Origin: Campylobacterales bacterium | Lineage (GTDB): Bacteria > Campylobacterota > Campylobacteria > Campylobacterales > Nitratiruptoraceae | Direction of reading: 5' to 3' | NCBI GenBank assembly: GCA_027024145.1 | Contig: JALVTF010000040.1 | Coordinates: forward strand, 1-37,775 | Length of the DNA stretch: 37,775 bases | Part shown: positions 10,949 through 20,135 of the stretch, piece after piece | How positions within the stretch are numbered: the stretch's first letter is position 1 | Layout: each line of letters begins with the position of its first letter | Notes under the pieces: generated by a model | Database searches by the model: none | What the model saw: only the letters and a program-made list of their open reading frames with translations | What the model was told of the DNA's origin: nothing | Position numbers and translations under genes: made by a program

Positions 10949-11379
10949 GAAGAGCCATTTCAATGCTGACGGCCATTATATTCATACTACTTGTTGGTTT
11001 ATTGCTGGCATTTGCCATCAACTCTTTGACCACATCGGTCAAACGTACTACCGATATCTACACCATCGAACAGGCGCAGATATTGGCCAAAAGCGGCACG
11101 GAGTATGCCATCCTCGCGGCCCAAGGACACAATTTCACTTCAGGCTGTTTGCAACATATCAATATCAACTACCAAAATACCTACGATATCAACATCACGA
11201 TTCACTACATAGGCAAAGGCTTTCCCGCCGGTTGCGGTCCATACATTCTTTCGAACTCTTTGCAGACGAAGGACTCCAATGGAACCGCTATTATCGATAC
11301 CGTCGTCAGCCTCAAACCCTCTCTCCAGACGGACGAAACACATATCTCCTACGCTCGCCGCACCATCCAAAAACTATAG
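10945..11379 (+). CDS. PilX/MshP-like pilus assembly protein
   Basis: Hydrophobic N-terminus 'MRRAISMLTAIIFILLVGLLLAFAINSLTTSVKRTTDIYTIEQAQILAKSGTEYAIL' resembling PilX-N/MshP proteins; TTG start in TTGA overlap. Confidence 0.7.
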   Translation: MRRAISMLTAIIFILLVGLLLAFAINSLTTSVKRTTDIYTIEQAQILAKSGTEYAILAAQGHNFTSGCLQHININYQNTYDINITIHYIGKGFPAGCGPYILSNSLQTKDSNGTAIIDTVVSLKPSLQTDETHISYARRTIQKL

Positions 11380-11430
11380 TTTAAGCTAATAGGTGTTACA
11401 ATAAGAAAAACCATATAAAGGAAGGTGCGT

Positions 11431-11973
11431 ATGGATTACCTACACATCTATGGCAAAAATTTCGACCTCACCGACCCGATCAAAGAGTATATTGCAGAGG
11501 CTGCCGAATCGCTCAAAAGATTTGGTCTGGATATCACCGGGATCAATGCTACCGTCTCAGCCGACGAACGTGACGGCAAAAAGGGTTTTACCTTCGAATT
11601 CGACATCCACGTGGCCAAAAAAGGCAACGTCGTCATCACCCAAAAAGACAAAGACGTCTACGCAGCCATCGACTTGGCTCTCGCACGTGCCAAAAAGGTG
11701 CTGCGCCGCTACGCAGATAAGGTCAAAAACCATAAAAACGTCTCTCTCGAAGAGATCATGGCCGCACCCATGATCGAAGAGGAGATCCAAGAAGCCCTCA
11801 ACTACACCGACGAAATCGTCCCCACACCCTTTGATATCGATAAGCCTGTCAGCGTCGAGGAGGCTCTCGAAATCCTCAAAAATTCCAACAAATACTTCAT
11901 CGTCTTTGAAGATAAATCGGGCAAAACCCGCGTACTTTATAAACGCACCGACGGAAAATTCGGTCTCTACTAA
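11431..11973 (+). CDS. hpf: ribosome hibernation-promoting factor, long form (HPF/RaiA family)
   Basis: 'LHIYGKNFDLTDPIKEYIAEAAESL', 'KGNVVITQKDKDVYAAIDLALARAKKVLRRYADKVKNH', C-terminal 'PVSVEEALEIL...FIVFEDKSGKTRVLYKRTDGKFGLY'. Start set to ATG 11431 behind aaggaagg. Confidence 0.95.
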   Translation: MDYLHIYGKNFDLTDPIKEYIAEAAESLKRFGLDITGINATVSADERDGKKGFTFEFDIHVAKKGNVVITQKDKDVYAAIDLALARAKKVLRRYADKVKNHKNVSLEEIMAAPMIEEEIQEALNYTDEIVPTPFDIDKPVSVEEALEILKNSNKYFIVFEDKSGKTRVLYKRTDGKFGLY

Positions 11974-13754
11974 GATAGCAGGGCTTTCGCCCTCGCTACG
12001 ATCTCTTTATCCTCAGCCATATTCAAAAAGCGAAACGCTTTGCCGCTTTGCTCTTTGCCTGTAAGGATATCGCCGCTTCTACGAAATGCTAGATCCAATT
12101 CCGCCACTTCGAAACCGTTTGTAAGCTTTGCAAACTTTTGGAGACGCTCGTTGTTTTTGTCGTTGGTGTATAAAAAGCAGTAGCCTTTGAGCCCCGTGCG
12201 CGAGACGCGGCCGCGCAGCTGATGGAGTGTCGCGAGGCCCAAGTTTTCGGCTCCTACGATGAGAATGGTAGAGAGCTTTGGCAAGGAAATCCCTACCTCC
12301 ACGACGGTGGTGGCCAAAAGTATTTTTCCTTTATCGCGGAACTCCCGCAGGACCTCGTCTTTTTGTTTATCCTTACCATGTGTCACATAGACGCCATCGA
12401 AGTGCTCTTGCCAAAAGTGTGCCGCCTCTTCTAAAGATTTATAGCCATAGTTCTCGCTCTCTTCTACGAGAGGATAGATGATGAGCACCTGATGATCTTG
12501 TGCAATCTCTCGTGCGATATGTGCGATGATATCTTTGAAATCCTCTTTGGAGACTATCTTCGTGGTAATGTCCTTTCTATAAGGCGTTTGGCGAATGAAG
12601 GAAAAATCCACGAGATTGCTCTCCATCATCGCCTGGGTGCGAGGGATAGGAGTAGCCGAAAACTGGAAGAAGTGGGGGACTCTCTCACCCTCTTGGGTGA
12701 GTTTTTTGAGGCGGTTGCGCTGCTCGGTCCCAAAGCGATGCTGCTCATCCACCATAATGACGCACGCTTTAGGGAGTTTGCGATAGAGCAGCGCGTGGGT
12801 GCCGATGATGAAATTATAGCTCTCGAGGTCCTCCTCTTTATTCGTAGAACTCACCAGTACGGTGGGGATATCCAGATACTTTTTAGCTTCTTCGTAAAGC
12901 TGTGCAGCGAGGATGGTAGTGGGCGCCATGAGGATCGCTCTGCGTTTGCCGGCCATGAAAGCGGTGGCGAACATCACCATCGACTTGCCACTGCCCACAT
13001 CTCCTACTACCACACGTTTAGCGGCGATCGGTTTGCCAAGATCGCGGCGGATATCTTCGATAGCAGCTTTTTGATCTTGTGTCAGCGCAAAAGGAAGTGA
13101 TGCGATGAAAGGGGTGGGATCGGCAGTGATGCTACAAAGAGCCGGCAGGTTCTTTCTTTTTACTTTGAGGCCTCGCATGTAGCGATAGGCTTCGGTGCAT
13201 TTCAGCGCTTCGAGGTATCTGCCAAAAAACTCACCCTGCTTTTTGAATTCTTTATAAAAAGCCTCGTCGGGATAGTGGATGCGCAGCAGCGCATCTATGA
13301 TATCTTCCGGCAGCCCCTCCTCCAAAAGCGCTTCGCGTGTGAGGTAGCGCCGCTTGAGCTCTTCGAAGATATCGCCGCGTATAGGAACTTTATAAGAAGC
13401 AAATATACGCCCCACCTTGTAGGCCGCGATTTTTTGGGGCTGGATGAGCTGGATTTTGCCATAATTTCTTTGCACCCGGCCGGCGACGTAGAGTTTGGCA
13501 CCTTGGGTGAAGATTTTGTCGTGGGAGGAGCTTAGATGAAAAAAGATGAGTTCTATCTCTTGGGAGATGTTGTGAGCGTAGGCACTCCATTTGGTAAGGC
13601 GCGCGAGTTTCGTCTTGGCCCCCACCGTCACTTCAAAGAGCATCTCGCTCTCGTCGATGCGCTCTTTGATGCGATAATCGTAGTAGCGATGCGGCACGCA
13701 AAGCGCGAGATCCAGCACATCACGGATCCCCGCTTTGCGTAGTTTCTCGGTCAT
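11970..13754 (-). CDS. recG: ATP-dependent DNA helicase RecG
   Basis: 'VVGDVGSGKSMVMFATAF', 'VDEQHRFGTEQR', 'FSATPIPRT', 'LRGRVSRTGLKGYCFLY'. Confidence 0.96.
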   Translation of the reverse strand: MTEKLRKAGIRDVLDLALCVPHRYYDYRIKERIDESEMLFEVTVGAKTKLARLTKWSAYAHNISQEIELIFFHLSSSHDKIFTQGAKLYVAGRVQRNYGKIQLIQPQKIAAYKVGRIFASYKVPIRGDIFEELKRRYLTREALLEEGLPEDIIDALLRIHYPDEAFYKEFKKQGEFFGRYLEALKCTEAYRYMRGLKVKRKNLPALCSITADPTPFIASLPFALTQDQKAAIEDIRRDLGKPIAAKRVVVGDVGSGKSMVMFATAFMAGKRRAILMAPTTILAAQLYEEAKKYLDIPTVLVSSTNKEEDLESYNFIIGTHALLYRKLPKACVIMVDEQHRFGTEQRNRLKKLTQEGERVPHFFQFSATPIPRTQAMMESNLVDFSFIRQTPYRKDITTKIVSKEDFKDIIAHIAREIAQDHQVLIIYPLVEESENYGYKSLEEAAHFWQEHFDGVYVTHGKDKQKDEVLREFRDKGKILLATTVVEVGISLPKLSTILIVGAENLGLATLHQLRGRVSRTGLKGYCFLYTNDKNNERLQKFAKLTNGFEVAELDLAFRRSGDILTGKEQSGKAFRFLNMAEDKEIVARAKALLS

Positions 13755-15037
13755 TTCGTAACGATGGAGAAGCTCAGTTTCGTAATTTCCGGATGGCTTT
13801 TGATGTAGGCATTGAGTTTGTCGAGGGTCAGCTTTTCGATGTTTTCGAGATCTTTTTTATACGATCCCAAAGGCTTGCCTGCATAGTACTCGCTAAAAGC
13901 ACGTGTCAATCGCTGTGCGAGCGTCTCATTGCGTAGAGGCTCGCTGCCGAGCAAAAACTGCTTGGCACTTGCAAGCTCCTCGGCCGTCGCTCCGTGTGCT
14001 ACGAAATCCTCGATCACTTTTTTGACCAGCTTCTTCGCCTCATCTTGCGACTCGATCTTGGTCTGCAGATACCCCGTAAAGTAGGCGTTGGATTTGTTGA
14101 TGCGTCCCAGGCAGTAGGCGCTATAGGCGAGGCCCCGCTTGACGCGGATCTCCTCCATCAGACGGCTGCCAAAGCCTCCAGCACCGAGGATATACATCGC
14201 TACGCGCGAGATATACAGATCCGGTGAATCGATCTTCTCGTAGTAGGGAGCACCGAAATAGATGTAGGCCTGTTTGGTCTGCTCTTTGTGGGTGACGAGC
14301 TCTTTTTGCGCATCGCTCGCCTCGTAAAAGGGGAGTTTTTCATTCTCTCCCACTGCCAGTGGCTCGAGGAATTTTCGCACCTGCTCCAGCGCCGTATCTT
14401 TGTCGATATCCCCACCGATCACCACGATAGCGCGAGCGAGCACGAGATGTTTGGCCGCGAAGGCTTTGATGTCACCCAGAGTGATCTTTTGGATACTCTC
14501 TATCGTCCCGTCGCTTGGGTTTTGCAAAGGCGTACCTGCAAAGAGGAGCTTTTTGAGCCCCACGCTTGCTACGTAGTCGTAATCATCTTGCTTGCGTTGC
14601 AGTGCGCCGATGGCAGTGGTCTTGACCTTTTGGAGGGTTTCTTCGGTGAAGTTGGGATCGCTGAAGATCTGTCTCACCAGATCCAACCCATACCCAAACT
14701 GCTCCTTGAGGCTGCTGAGCTCCATCACCATCGTCTCGGTGCCGCGATGCACCCCAAAGCGAATCGCCCTATCTTCGAGCTTCTTGGCAAAGCCCACGTT
14801 GCCCAGAGTCTTCGTACCTTGTGAAAGCATTGCAGCTGTGAGTTTCGCTAAGCCCGGCAGCTTGCCATCTTCGATGCTGCCGCTCTTTTGAAAAACCACC
14901 TGCATCGAGACGATGGGTAGTGTGGTCTCTTTTTCGTAGATGACGGGAATATCTACATTTTTTACTTTAACGTGCAGTAGTTCGGCACTCATCAAAACCC
15001 CTTGCAAAAAAAGAATTATAAAAAAAGCTATTCTCAT
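13751..15037 (-). CDS. M16 family peptidase-like protein, probably non-catalytic (no HxxEH)
   Basis: M16 architecture ('VSMQVVFQKSGSIEDGKLPGLAKLTAAMLSQGTKT', C-terminal 'GFGSRLMEEIRVKRGLAYSAY'); N-terminal signal peptide; zinc-binding HxxEH absent at the expected position. Confidence 0.88.
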   Translation of the reverse strand: MRIAFFIILFLQGVLMSAELLHVKVKNVDIPVIYEKETTLPIVSMQVVFQKSGSIEDGKLPGLAKLTAAMLSQGTKTLGNVGFAKKLEDRAIRFGVHRGTETMVMELSSLKEQFGYGLDLVRQIFSDPNFTEETLQKVKTTAIGALQRKQDDYDYVASVGLKKLLFAGTPLQNPSDGTIESIQKITLGDIKAFAAKHLVLARAIVVIGGDIDKDTALEQVRKFLEPLAVGENEKLPFYEASDAQKELVTHKEQTKQAYIYFGAPYYEKIDSPDLYISRVAMYILGAGGFGSRLMEEIRVKRGLAYSAYCLGRINKSNAYFTGYLQTKIESQDEAKKLVKKVIEDFVAHGATAEELASAKQFLLGSEPLRNETLAQRLTRAFSEYYAGKPLGSYKKDLENIEKLTLDKLNAYIKSHPEITKLSFSIVTK

Positions 15038-16080
15038 TCATAGACCTCCAGGATCTCGTAGGCGGTATTGCGCTTGGCGGGGATTTCGCCCACATCTTTG
15101 ATGAGGCGTATCATCTCCTCTTGGTTCATCCTGTTTTGCGCACCCGCTGCACGCACCACATTTTCCTCCATCATCGTCGATCCCAAGTCGTTGGCTCCAT
15201 AGAGAAGTGCTAACTGTCCGATATGGCTGCCTTGGGTGACCCAGGAGCTTTGAATGTTTTTGAAATTATCCAAAAAGAGCCTGCTCACTGCTAAGAGACG
15301 CAGATAGCGGTTGGAACTGGTTTTGTGCGTCACGATTCCCTTTTTTTGAAGCTCTGTATTGTGCGGCTGAAAACTCCACATGATAAAAGCGCGAAAACCG
15401 CCCGTTTCATCTTGCAGATCGCGGATCTTTTGCCAGTGCTCCACGATCTCCTCATCGCTCTCCACGGTGCCGTACATCATCGTAGCCGTCGTCTTCATCC
15501 CGATTTCGTGCGCCGCACGGTGGATGTCGAGCCACTCTTGGGAACTGAGCTTTTTGGGACTGATGATTTGACGCACCCTGTCGCTGAGGATCTCTGCCCC
15601 CGCACCGGGAATCGAACCAAGCCCCTTTGCCTGGAGACGCCGTAAGACCTCCTTGTAGGAGAGTTTACTCACTTTTGCGATATAGGAGATCTCTACGGCG
15701 CTAAAGCCGTGGATGGTGATCTGAGGGTATTTTTTGTGAATATGCTCTACCAGATCTTCGTAGTAGTCAATCTTGAGCTTGGGATGGACTCCACCTTGGA
15801 AGAGTATCTGCGTCCCGCCGATTTCGAGGAGCTCTTCTATCTTTTTATCTATCTCTTCATAGCTCAGGATATACGCATCCTCATCTTTTGGCTTGCGGTA
15901 AAATGCGCAAAAATCGCAATCCACCCAGCAGATGTTGGTGTAGTTGATGTTGCGATCCACGATAAAAGTGGTGATGCGCTTGGGATGGAGCTCGCGCTTT
16001 TTGGCCAGCGCCATTTGTCCAAGTTCTTTAAGATCGGCATTACGGATCAGATCCAACGCCTCTTTGGTACTTAGTCGCAC
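15034..16080 (-). CDS. mqnC: cyclic dehypoxanthinyl futalosine synthase (radical SAM, menaquinone biosynthesis)
   Basis: Radical-SAM cluster motif 'CWVDCDFCAFYRKP', 'ILFQGGVHPKL', 'GLGSIPGAGAEILSDRVR', 'TATMMYGTVE'. Confidence 0.95.
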   Translation of the reverse strand: MRLSTKEALDLIRNADLKELGQMALAKKRELHPKRITTFIVDRNINYTNICWVDCDFCAFYRKPKDEDAYILSYEEIDKKIEELLEIGGTQILFQGGVHPKLKIDYYEDLVEHIHKKYPQITIHGFSAVEISYIAKVSKLSYKEVLRRLQAKGLGSIPGAGAEILSDRVRQIISPKKLSSQEWLDIHRAAHEIGMKTTATMMYGTVESDEEIVEHWQKIRDLQDETGGFRAFIMWSFQPHNTELQKKGIVTHKTSSNRYLRLLAVSRLFLDNFKNIQSSWVTQGSHIGQLALLYGANDLGSTMMEENVVRAAGAQNRMNQEEMIRLIKDVGEIPAKRNTAYEILEVYE

Positions 16081-16096
16081 TCCACTCTCCCCCTCT

Positions 16097-16500
16097 TTAA
16101 TTCTTTTTCTCTTTGGCTATGGCATCGAGCACGCCGTTGACAAATTTGGGACTTTGATCGGTACCAAGTCTTTTGGCCAGTTCCACAGCCTCGTCGATCA
16201 CGATAGCGGCATCGAGATCGCTAAAGAGGAGCTCATAGGCTCCCAAACGCAAAATAGCGCGCTCGATATGGCCCAATCGATCCATATCCCAGCTCTCGAG
16301 ATGCTTGGCGATCTCTTCGTCAATTTTTTCTAAATTTTCCACCACCCCGTTGAAGAGCCCCAATGCGAATTCACGCTGCTTGTTGCGTATCTTTTTATCC
16401 TCTAAGATCTCTTCGGCAAACTTTTTGATCTCAGGATTCCCCAAATCATAGGCATACAAAAGCCCGATCACCGCCTCTCTGGCTTGATGTCGCGTCGCCA

Positions 16501-16504
<4 letters not shown>
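16097..16504 (-). CDS. nusB: transcription antitermination factor NusB
   Basis: '[21 protein letters not shown]', '[33 protein letters not shown]'. Confidence 0.96.
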
Positions 16505-16965
<461 letters not shown>

Positions 16966-16973
16966 TTACACTC

Positions 16974-17138
16974 CTACATTGGATTTGACTTGTCGTAAAA
17001 ATTCTTTAACAGATCGGAGGTTCTCTTCCCTTTTGTTACAGAGACACGATTTTTATCTATCTCATCGTATTGATGCGCCAAAAAATTATGAAATTTTGCA
17101 ATATCTGCGCATTTGTATGCAAACTTCTTATCAAGCAC
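16974..17138 (-). pseudogene. HepT/DUF86 (HEPN)-like C-terminal remnant or 54-aa mini-protein
   Basis: Hand translation on the minus strand: (V/M)[53 protein letters not shown]. 'KFHNFLAHQYDEID' resembles the HEPN Rx4HxY motif context of HepT-like proteins, with R replaced by H. Below the ORF-track length cutoff. Confidence 0.55.
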
Positions 17139-17931
17139 GCAGCGCCCTTTGGATTTTGAATATATCGTCGATGATGGCGTCCAGCTCGGTAGGGGTCACC
17201 ATATTGGGTCCGTCACTGAGCGCACAGCTTGGATCGTAGTGCGTTTCGAAGAAAAAGCCGTCCACGCCCACGGCCGCCGCCGCGCGGCTCAGGGGTGCGA
17301 CGTACTCGCGATTGCCGCCGCTTTTTCCGCCGGCGCCTCCTGGCATCTGCACACTATGGGTCGCATCGAAGATAACGGGAGCGAACCTTCGCATAATCAC
17401 GAGGCTTCGCATATCCACCACCAAGTTGCCGTAGCCGAAGGTAGTGCCCCGCTCGGTGAGCCACACGCCCGCTTCTTTACTGGCTTCATAGCTACACTCC
17501 TGCACGCCTTTGGTTTTGAGAACCTTGAGGACGCTATATTGCATATCTACGGGGTTCATAAACTGCCCCTTCTTGATATTTACGATGCGATTCGTCTTGG
17601 CCGCAGCTACCAAAAGATCGGTCTGGCGACAAAGAAACGCTGGAATCTGGATCACGTCTGCAACTTCGGCCACCGGTGCTACTTGGTAGCTTTCATGAAC
17701 ATCTGTGAGTATCTTGTAGCCAAACTCCTCTTTGATCTCGGCCAGCATCGCGAGGCCCTTTTCGAGCCCCGGTCCTCGGTAGCTCTCCAGGCTCGTGCGG
17801 TTGGCCTTGTCGAAGCTTGCTTTGAAGTAAAAATCGATCTCTGAGGAATTATGGTATTTTTTAAGATCACTCGCGATGATTTCGAGCTGCTCTTTACTTT
17901 CTATGACACAGGGTCCTGCTATCAAAATCAT
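17131..17931 (-). CDS. kdsA: 3-deoxy-8-phosphooctulonate synthase
   Basis: '[16 protein letters not shown]', '[25 protein letters not shown]', '[17 protein letters not shown]', '[18 protein letters not shown]'. Confidence 0.97.
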   Translation of the reverse strand: MILIAGPCVIESKEQLEIIASDLKKYHNSSEIDFYFKASFDKANRTSLESYRGPGLEKGLAMLAEIKEEFGYKILTDVHESYQVAPVAEVADVIQIPAFLCRQTDLLVAAAKTNRIVNIKKGQFMNPVDMQYSVLKVLKTKGVQECSYEASKEAGVWLTERGTTFGYGNLVVDMRSLVIMRRFAPVIFDATHSVQMPGGAGGKSGGNREYVAPLSRAAAAVGVDGFFFETHYDPSCALSDGPNMVTPTELDAIIDDIFKIQRALRA

Positions 17932-18470
17932 TCAAACACCTTTGCAAAATCTATTGTAGCGGCACAATCTTCCCACTCGAAACGAAACTCCCCTTTGCCT
18001 TGGAGCTCTCGCACCATTGTGTACTTACCGTTTTCGAGCTTGAAGATCTCCAGCTCTTCGGTGGAAGGATTGATAATGACATAGTAGAGCACGCCGGCGC
18101 TCTCATAGAGATGAAACTTCGTAGTCAAATCCTTGAGCGCTGTTGCAAGGCTGAGAACTTCTACGATGATAGTAGGCGCTTTGCGCAAAAACTTCGCATC
18201 CTCTTCAAGCTCTTCGCAGCTTACCATCACATCGGGTTGCACAACATTATGCTCATCGATCACCCAATCCACCGGAGAGATGTAAACTTCACACTCCTCG
18301 CACTCCAAATTTTCATCCAATTCTCTTGCTACGGCGAATACTACTCTTTGGTGCTTCACCACAGGAGCGGGACTCATCGCATAGGCTACACCGTCGATGA
18401 GCTCCCACCTACCATCCCACTTTTTATACTCTTCATAGGTATGCTTTTGTAGCATCTCCAAAGCGCCCAT
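17928..18470 (-). CDS. Uma2/DUF820-type PD-(D/E)XK putative endonuclease
   Basis: '[25 protein letters not shown]', 'VVQPDVMV...[38 protein letters not shown]' matches the Uma2 layout (PD...ExL...K...Y..GV.YY). Confidence 0.85.
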   Translation of the reverse strand: MGALEMLQKHTYEEYKKWDGRWELIDGVAYAMSPAPVVKHQRVVFAVARELDENLECEECEVYISPVDWVIDEHNVVQPDVMVSCEELEEDAKFLRKAPTIIVEVLSLATALKDLTTKFHLYESAGVLYYVIINPSTEELEIFKLENGKYTMVRELQGKGEFRFEWEDCAATIDFAKVFE

Positions 18471-18471
18471 A

Positions 18472-19368
18472 CTACTTCCTTGCCACTAAAATACCGCTAA
18501 GAACTATAAGGATTATACCCAAAATTTTGACACTATCGGGAAACGGGTCGCCCAAAAAGATGATCCCCAAAATGATGGAAAAGAGGATATTGCTGTAGCT
18601 CACCGTCCCTACGATGCCGGCTTTCGTGGCGCCGTAGGCCTTGGTCATATAGATTTGCGCTAATGTGGCCAGCACCCCCATCGCCAGCACATAGAGCCAT
18701 ACGATCCCCTGAGGCATCACGAACTCGGCGAAGACAAAATCGAGCCATGGCGCATCGATGTATGGTGCAGCCACCATCAAAAGAAGCGGCCCCACTGTCC
18801 CCACACCCATGAAAGAGAGCACGATAGCGCGTGTGTCGTAGTAGCGTTTGAGCTCGCGAACGCTGGTATAGGCCAGTGCTGCGCCGATACCGCTGAGAAT
18901 CCCCAATATATCGTACTTATCGAAGGGGGTGCCGAAGGGATCGGTAATGAGCACGATGCCCAAAAATCCGATAAACACGGCAAACCAGGCGCTCTTTGGC
19001 AGATGCTCGCCAAGCAGGAGCGCTGCAAAGATCGCCGTCCATATAGGAGAAGTCTTGGAGTAGGTCATCGCTTCGCCCAGCGGAATATGCGCGATATCGT
19101 AAAAAAAGCACAAAAGTGCCAAAAACCCGGTAATCCCTCGAAATAGGAGCAAAAAGGGTCTGCCACCCTCACCTTGCATCGGACGGTGTAAGAGCGAAGC
19201 GGAGACCGCGAAGACTCCGAAGACGTTGCGAAAAAAGACTACTTCGAGACTCGGCAGCTGCTGGCTGGCTAATTTCGCAAAGACCCCCATCCCCGCAAAG
19301 AGGATGGAAGCAAAAAGCATATAGGCTACACCTCTATCAATACTCTTGTTTGCCAACCAGTTTTCCAA
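18472..19368 (-). CDS. EamA/DMT-family permease
   Basis: Ten-TM-like pattern, 'LFAGMGVFAKLASQQLPSLEVVFFRNVFG', 'TYSKTSPIWTAIFAALLLGEHL', second repeat near the C-terminus. Exact start uncertain (TTG at 19368 or downstream). Confidence 0.85.
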   Translation of the reverse strand: MENWLANKSIDRGVAYMLFASILFAGMGVFAKLASQQLPSLEVVFFRNVFGVFAVSASLLHRPMQGEGGRPFLLLFRGITGFLALLCFFYDIAHIPLGEAMTYSKTSPIWTAIFAALLLGEHLPKSAWFAVFIGFLGIVLITDPFGTPFDKYDILGILSGIGAALAYTSVRELKRYYDTRAIVLSFMGVGTVGPLLLMVAAPYIDAPWLDFVFAEFVMPQGIVWLYVLAMGVLATLAQIYMTKAYGATKAGIVGTVSYSNILFSIILGIIFLGDPFPDSVKILGIILIVLSGILVARK

Positions 19369-20068
19369 CGATGTCTCCGAAGAAGATCACGTCTTTGAGC
19401 AGCCCTTTTTTCGTCACCCCATCTTTGTCCAAAACGATATAGAGCTCGCCTTTCTTGCTCGCGAAAATCTTGTGATGCAAAAGCACACGCAAATAGGTAC
19501 CATCAACGCCCATCAATTTTTTGATCTTTCCGGGATGACGTAAAATCTCGATATCTACGGCTCCGTCGGTTTCATTGCCACCCACTGCATAAAAGCGATA
19601 CTTCGTCCGGGAGGGTTTGAAATAGTTCTTGAGATTAAAATAGAGCGTCAAAAGGTCATCTTTTGCATAGTAGTTCAGAGGATGCGTCACATGCACATGG
19701 AATACGCCGTATTTGTTCTTGTCCGTTGTCACGATGACCTTTTTATGGATATGGTCAAAAACGTACTTCTTATCGTCGCGACGCTTCTTGGACTCTTTGA
19801 TTTTTTCGAAAAATCGGGGTACAAAAACACCGTTTCGAATGAACCCTTCGCTGACGTAGTGCTCTCGTCTGTTGCCGCTAAGAATCTTGGCCAAGCCAGC
19901 CGTGGCTACCTCAATCTCGATCTTATAGTTGGTCGCGTTGGTCTCGAGCTTCGCCACTGCCGTACCTACACGACCGAAAACTCCGTAAGTGACATTGTAT
20001 TTTGCGATGATGGTTTTGGCGTTGGCGATGTGTATCAAAAAAGCAAAAAGCACAATCAAATATCTCAT
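19337..20068 (-). CDS. DUF3108-like periplasmic protein
   Basis: Signal peptide, 'AKYNVTYGVFGRVGTAVAKLE', 'YVSEGFIRNGVFVPRFFEKIKESKKRRDD', 'HPLNYYAKDDLLTLYFNL' consistent with DUF3108. Confidence 0.7.
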   Translation of the reverse strand: MRYLIVLFAFLIHIANAKTIIAKYNVTYGVFGRVGTAVAKLETNATNYKIEIEVATAGLAKILSGNRREHYVSEGFIRNGVFVPRFFEKIKESKKRRDDKKYVFDHIHKKVIVTTDKNKYGVFHVHVTHPLNYYAKDDLLTLYFNLKNYFKPSRTKYRFYAVGGNETDGAVDIEILRHPGKIKKLMGVDGTYLRVLLHHKIFASKKGELYIVLDKDGVTKKGLLKDVIFFGDIVGKLVGKQEY

Positions 20069-20135
20069 AGCGCCTCTTTACCTGGATTTTGATAGAATTG
20101 TAACAAATATTTCGTGAGCGGATTGTGAGGTAGGA

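Noticed and set aside
20101-20130. lac-operator-like GTGAGCGGATTGTGAG upstream of the MscS gene
   Set aside because: Only partial resemblance, no dyad symmetry, no LacI-family gene in the window; likely coincidence.
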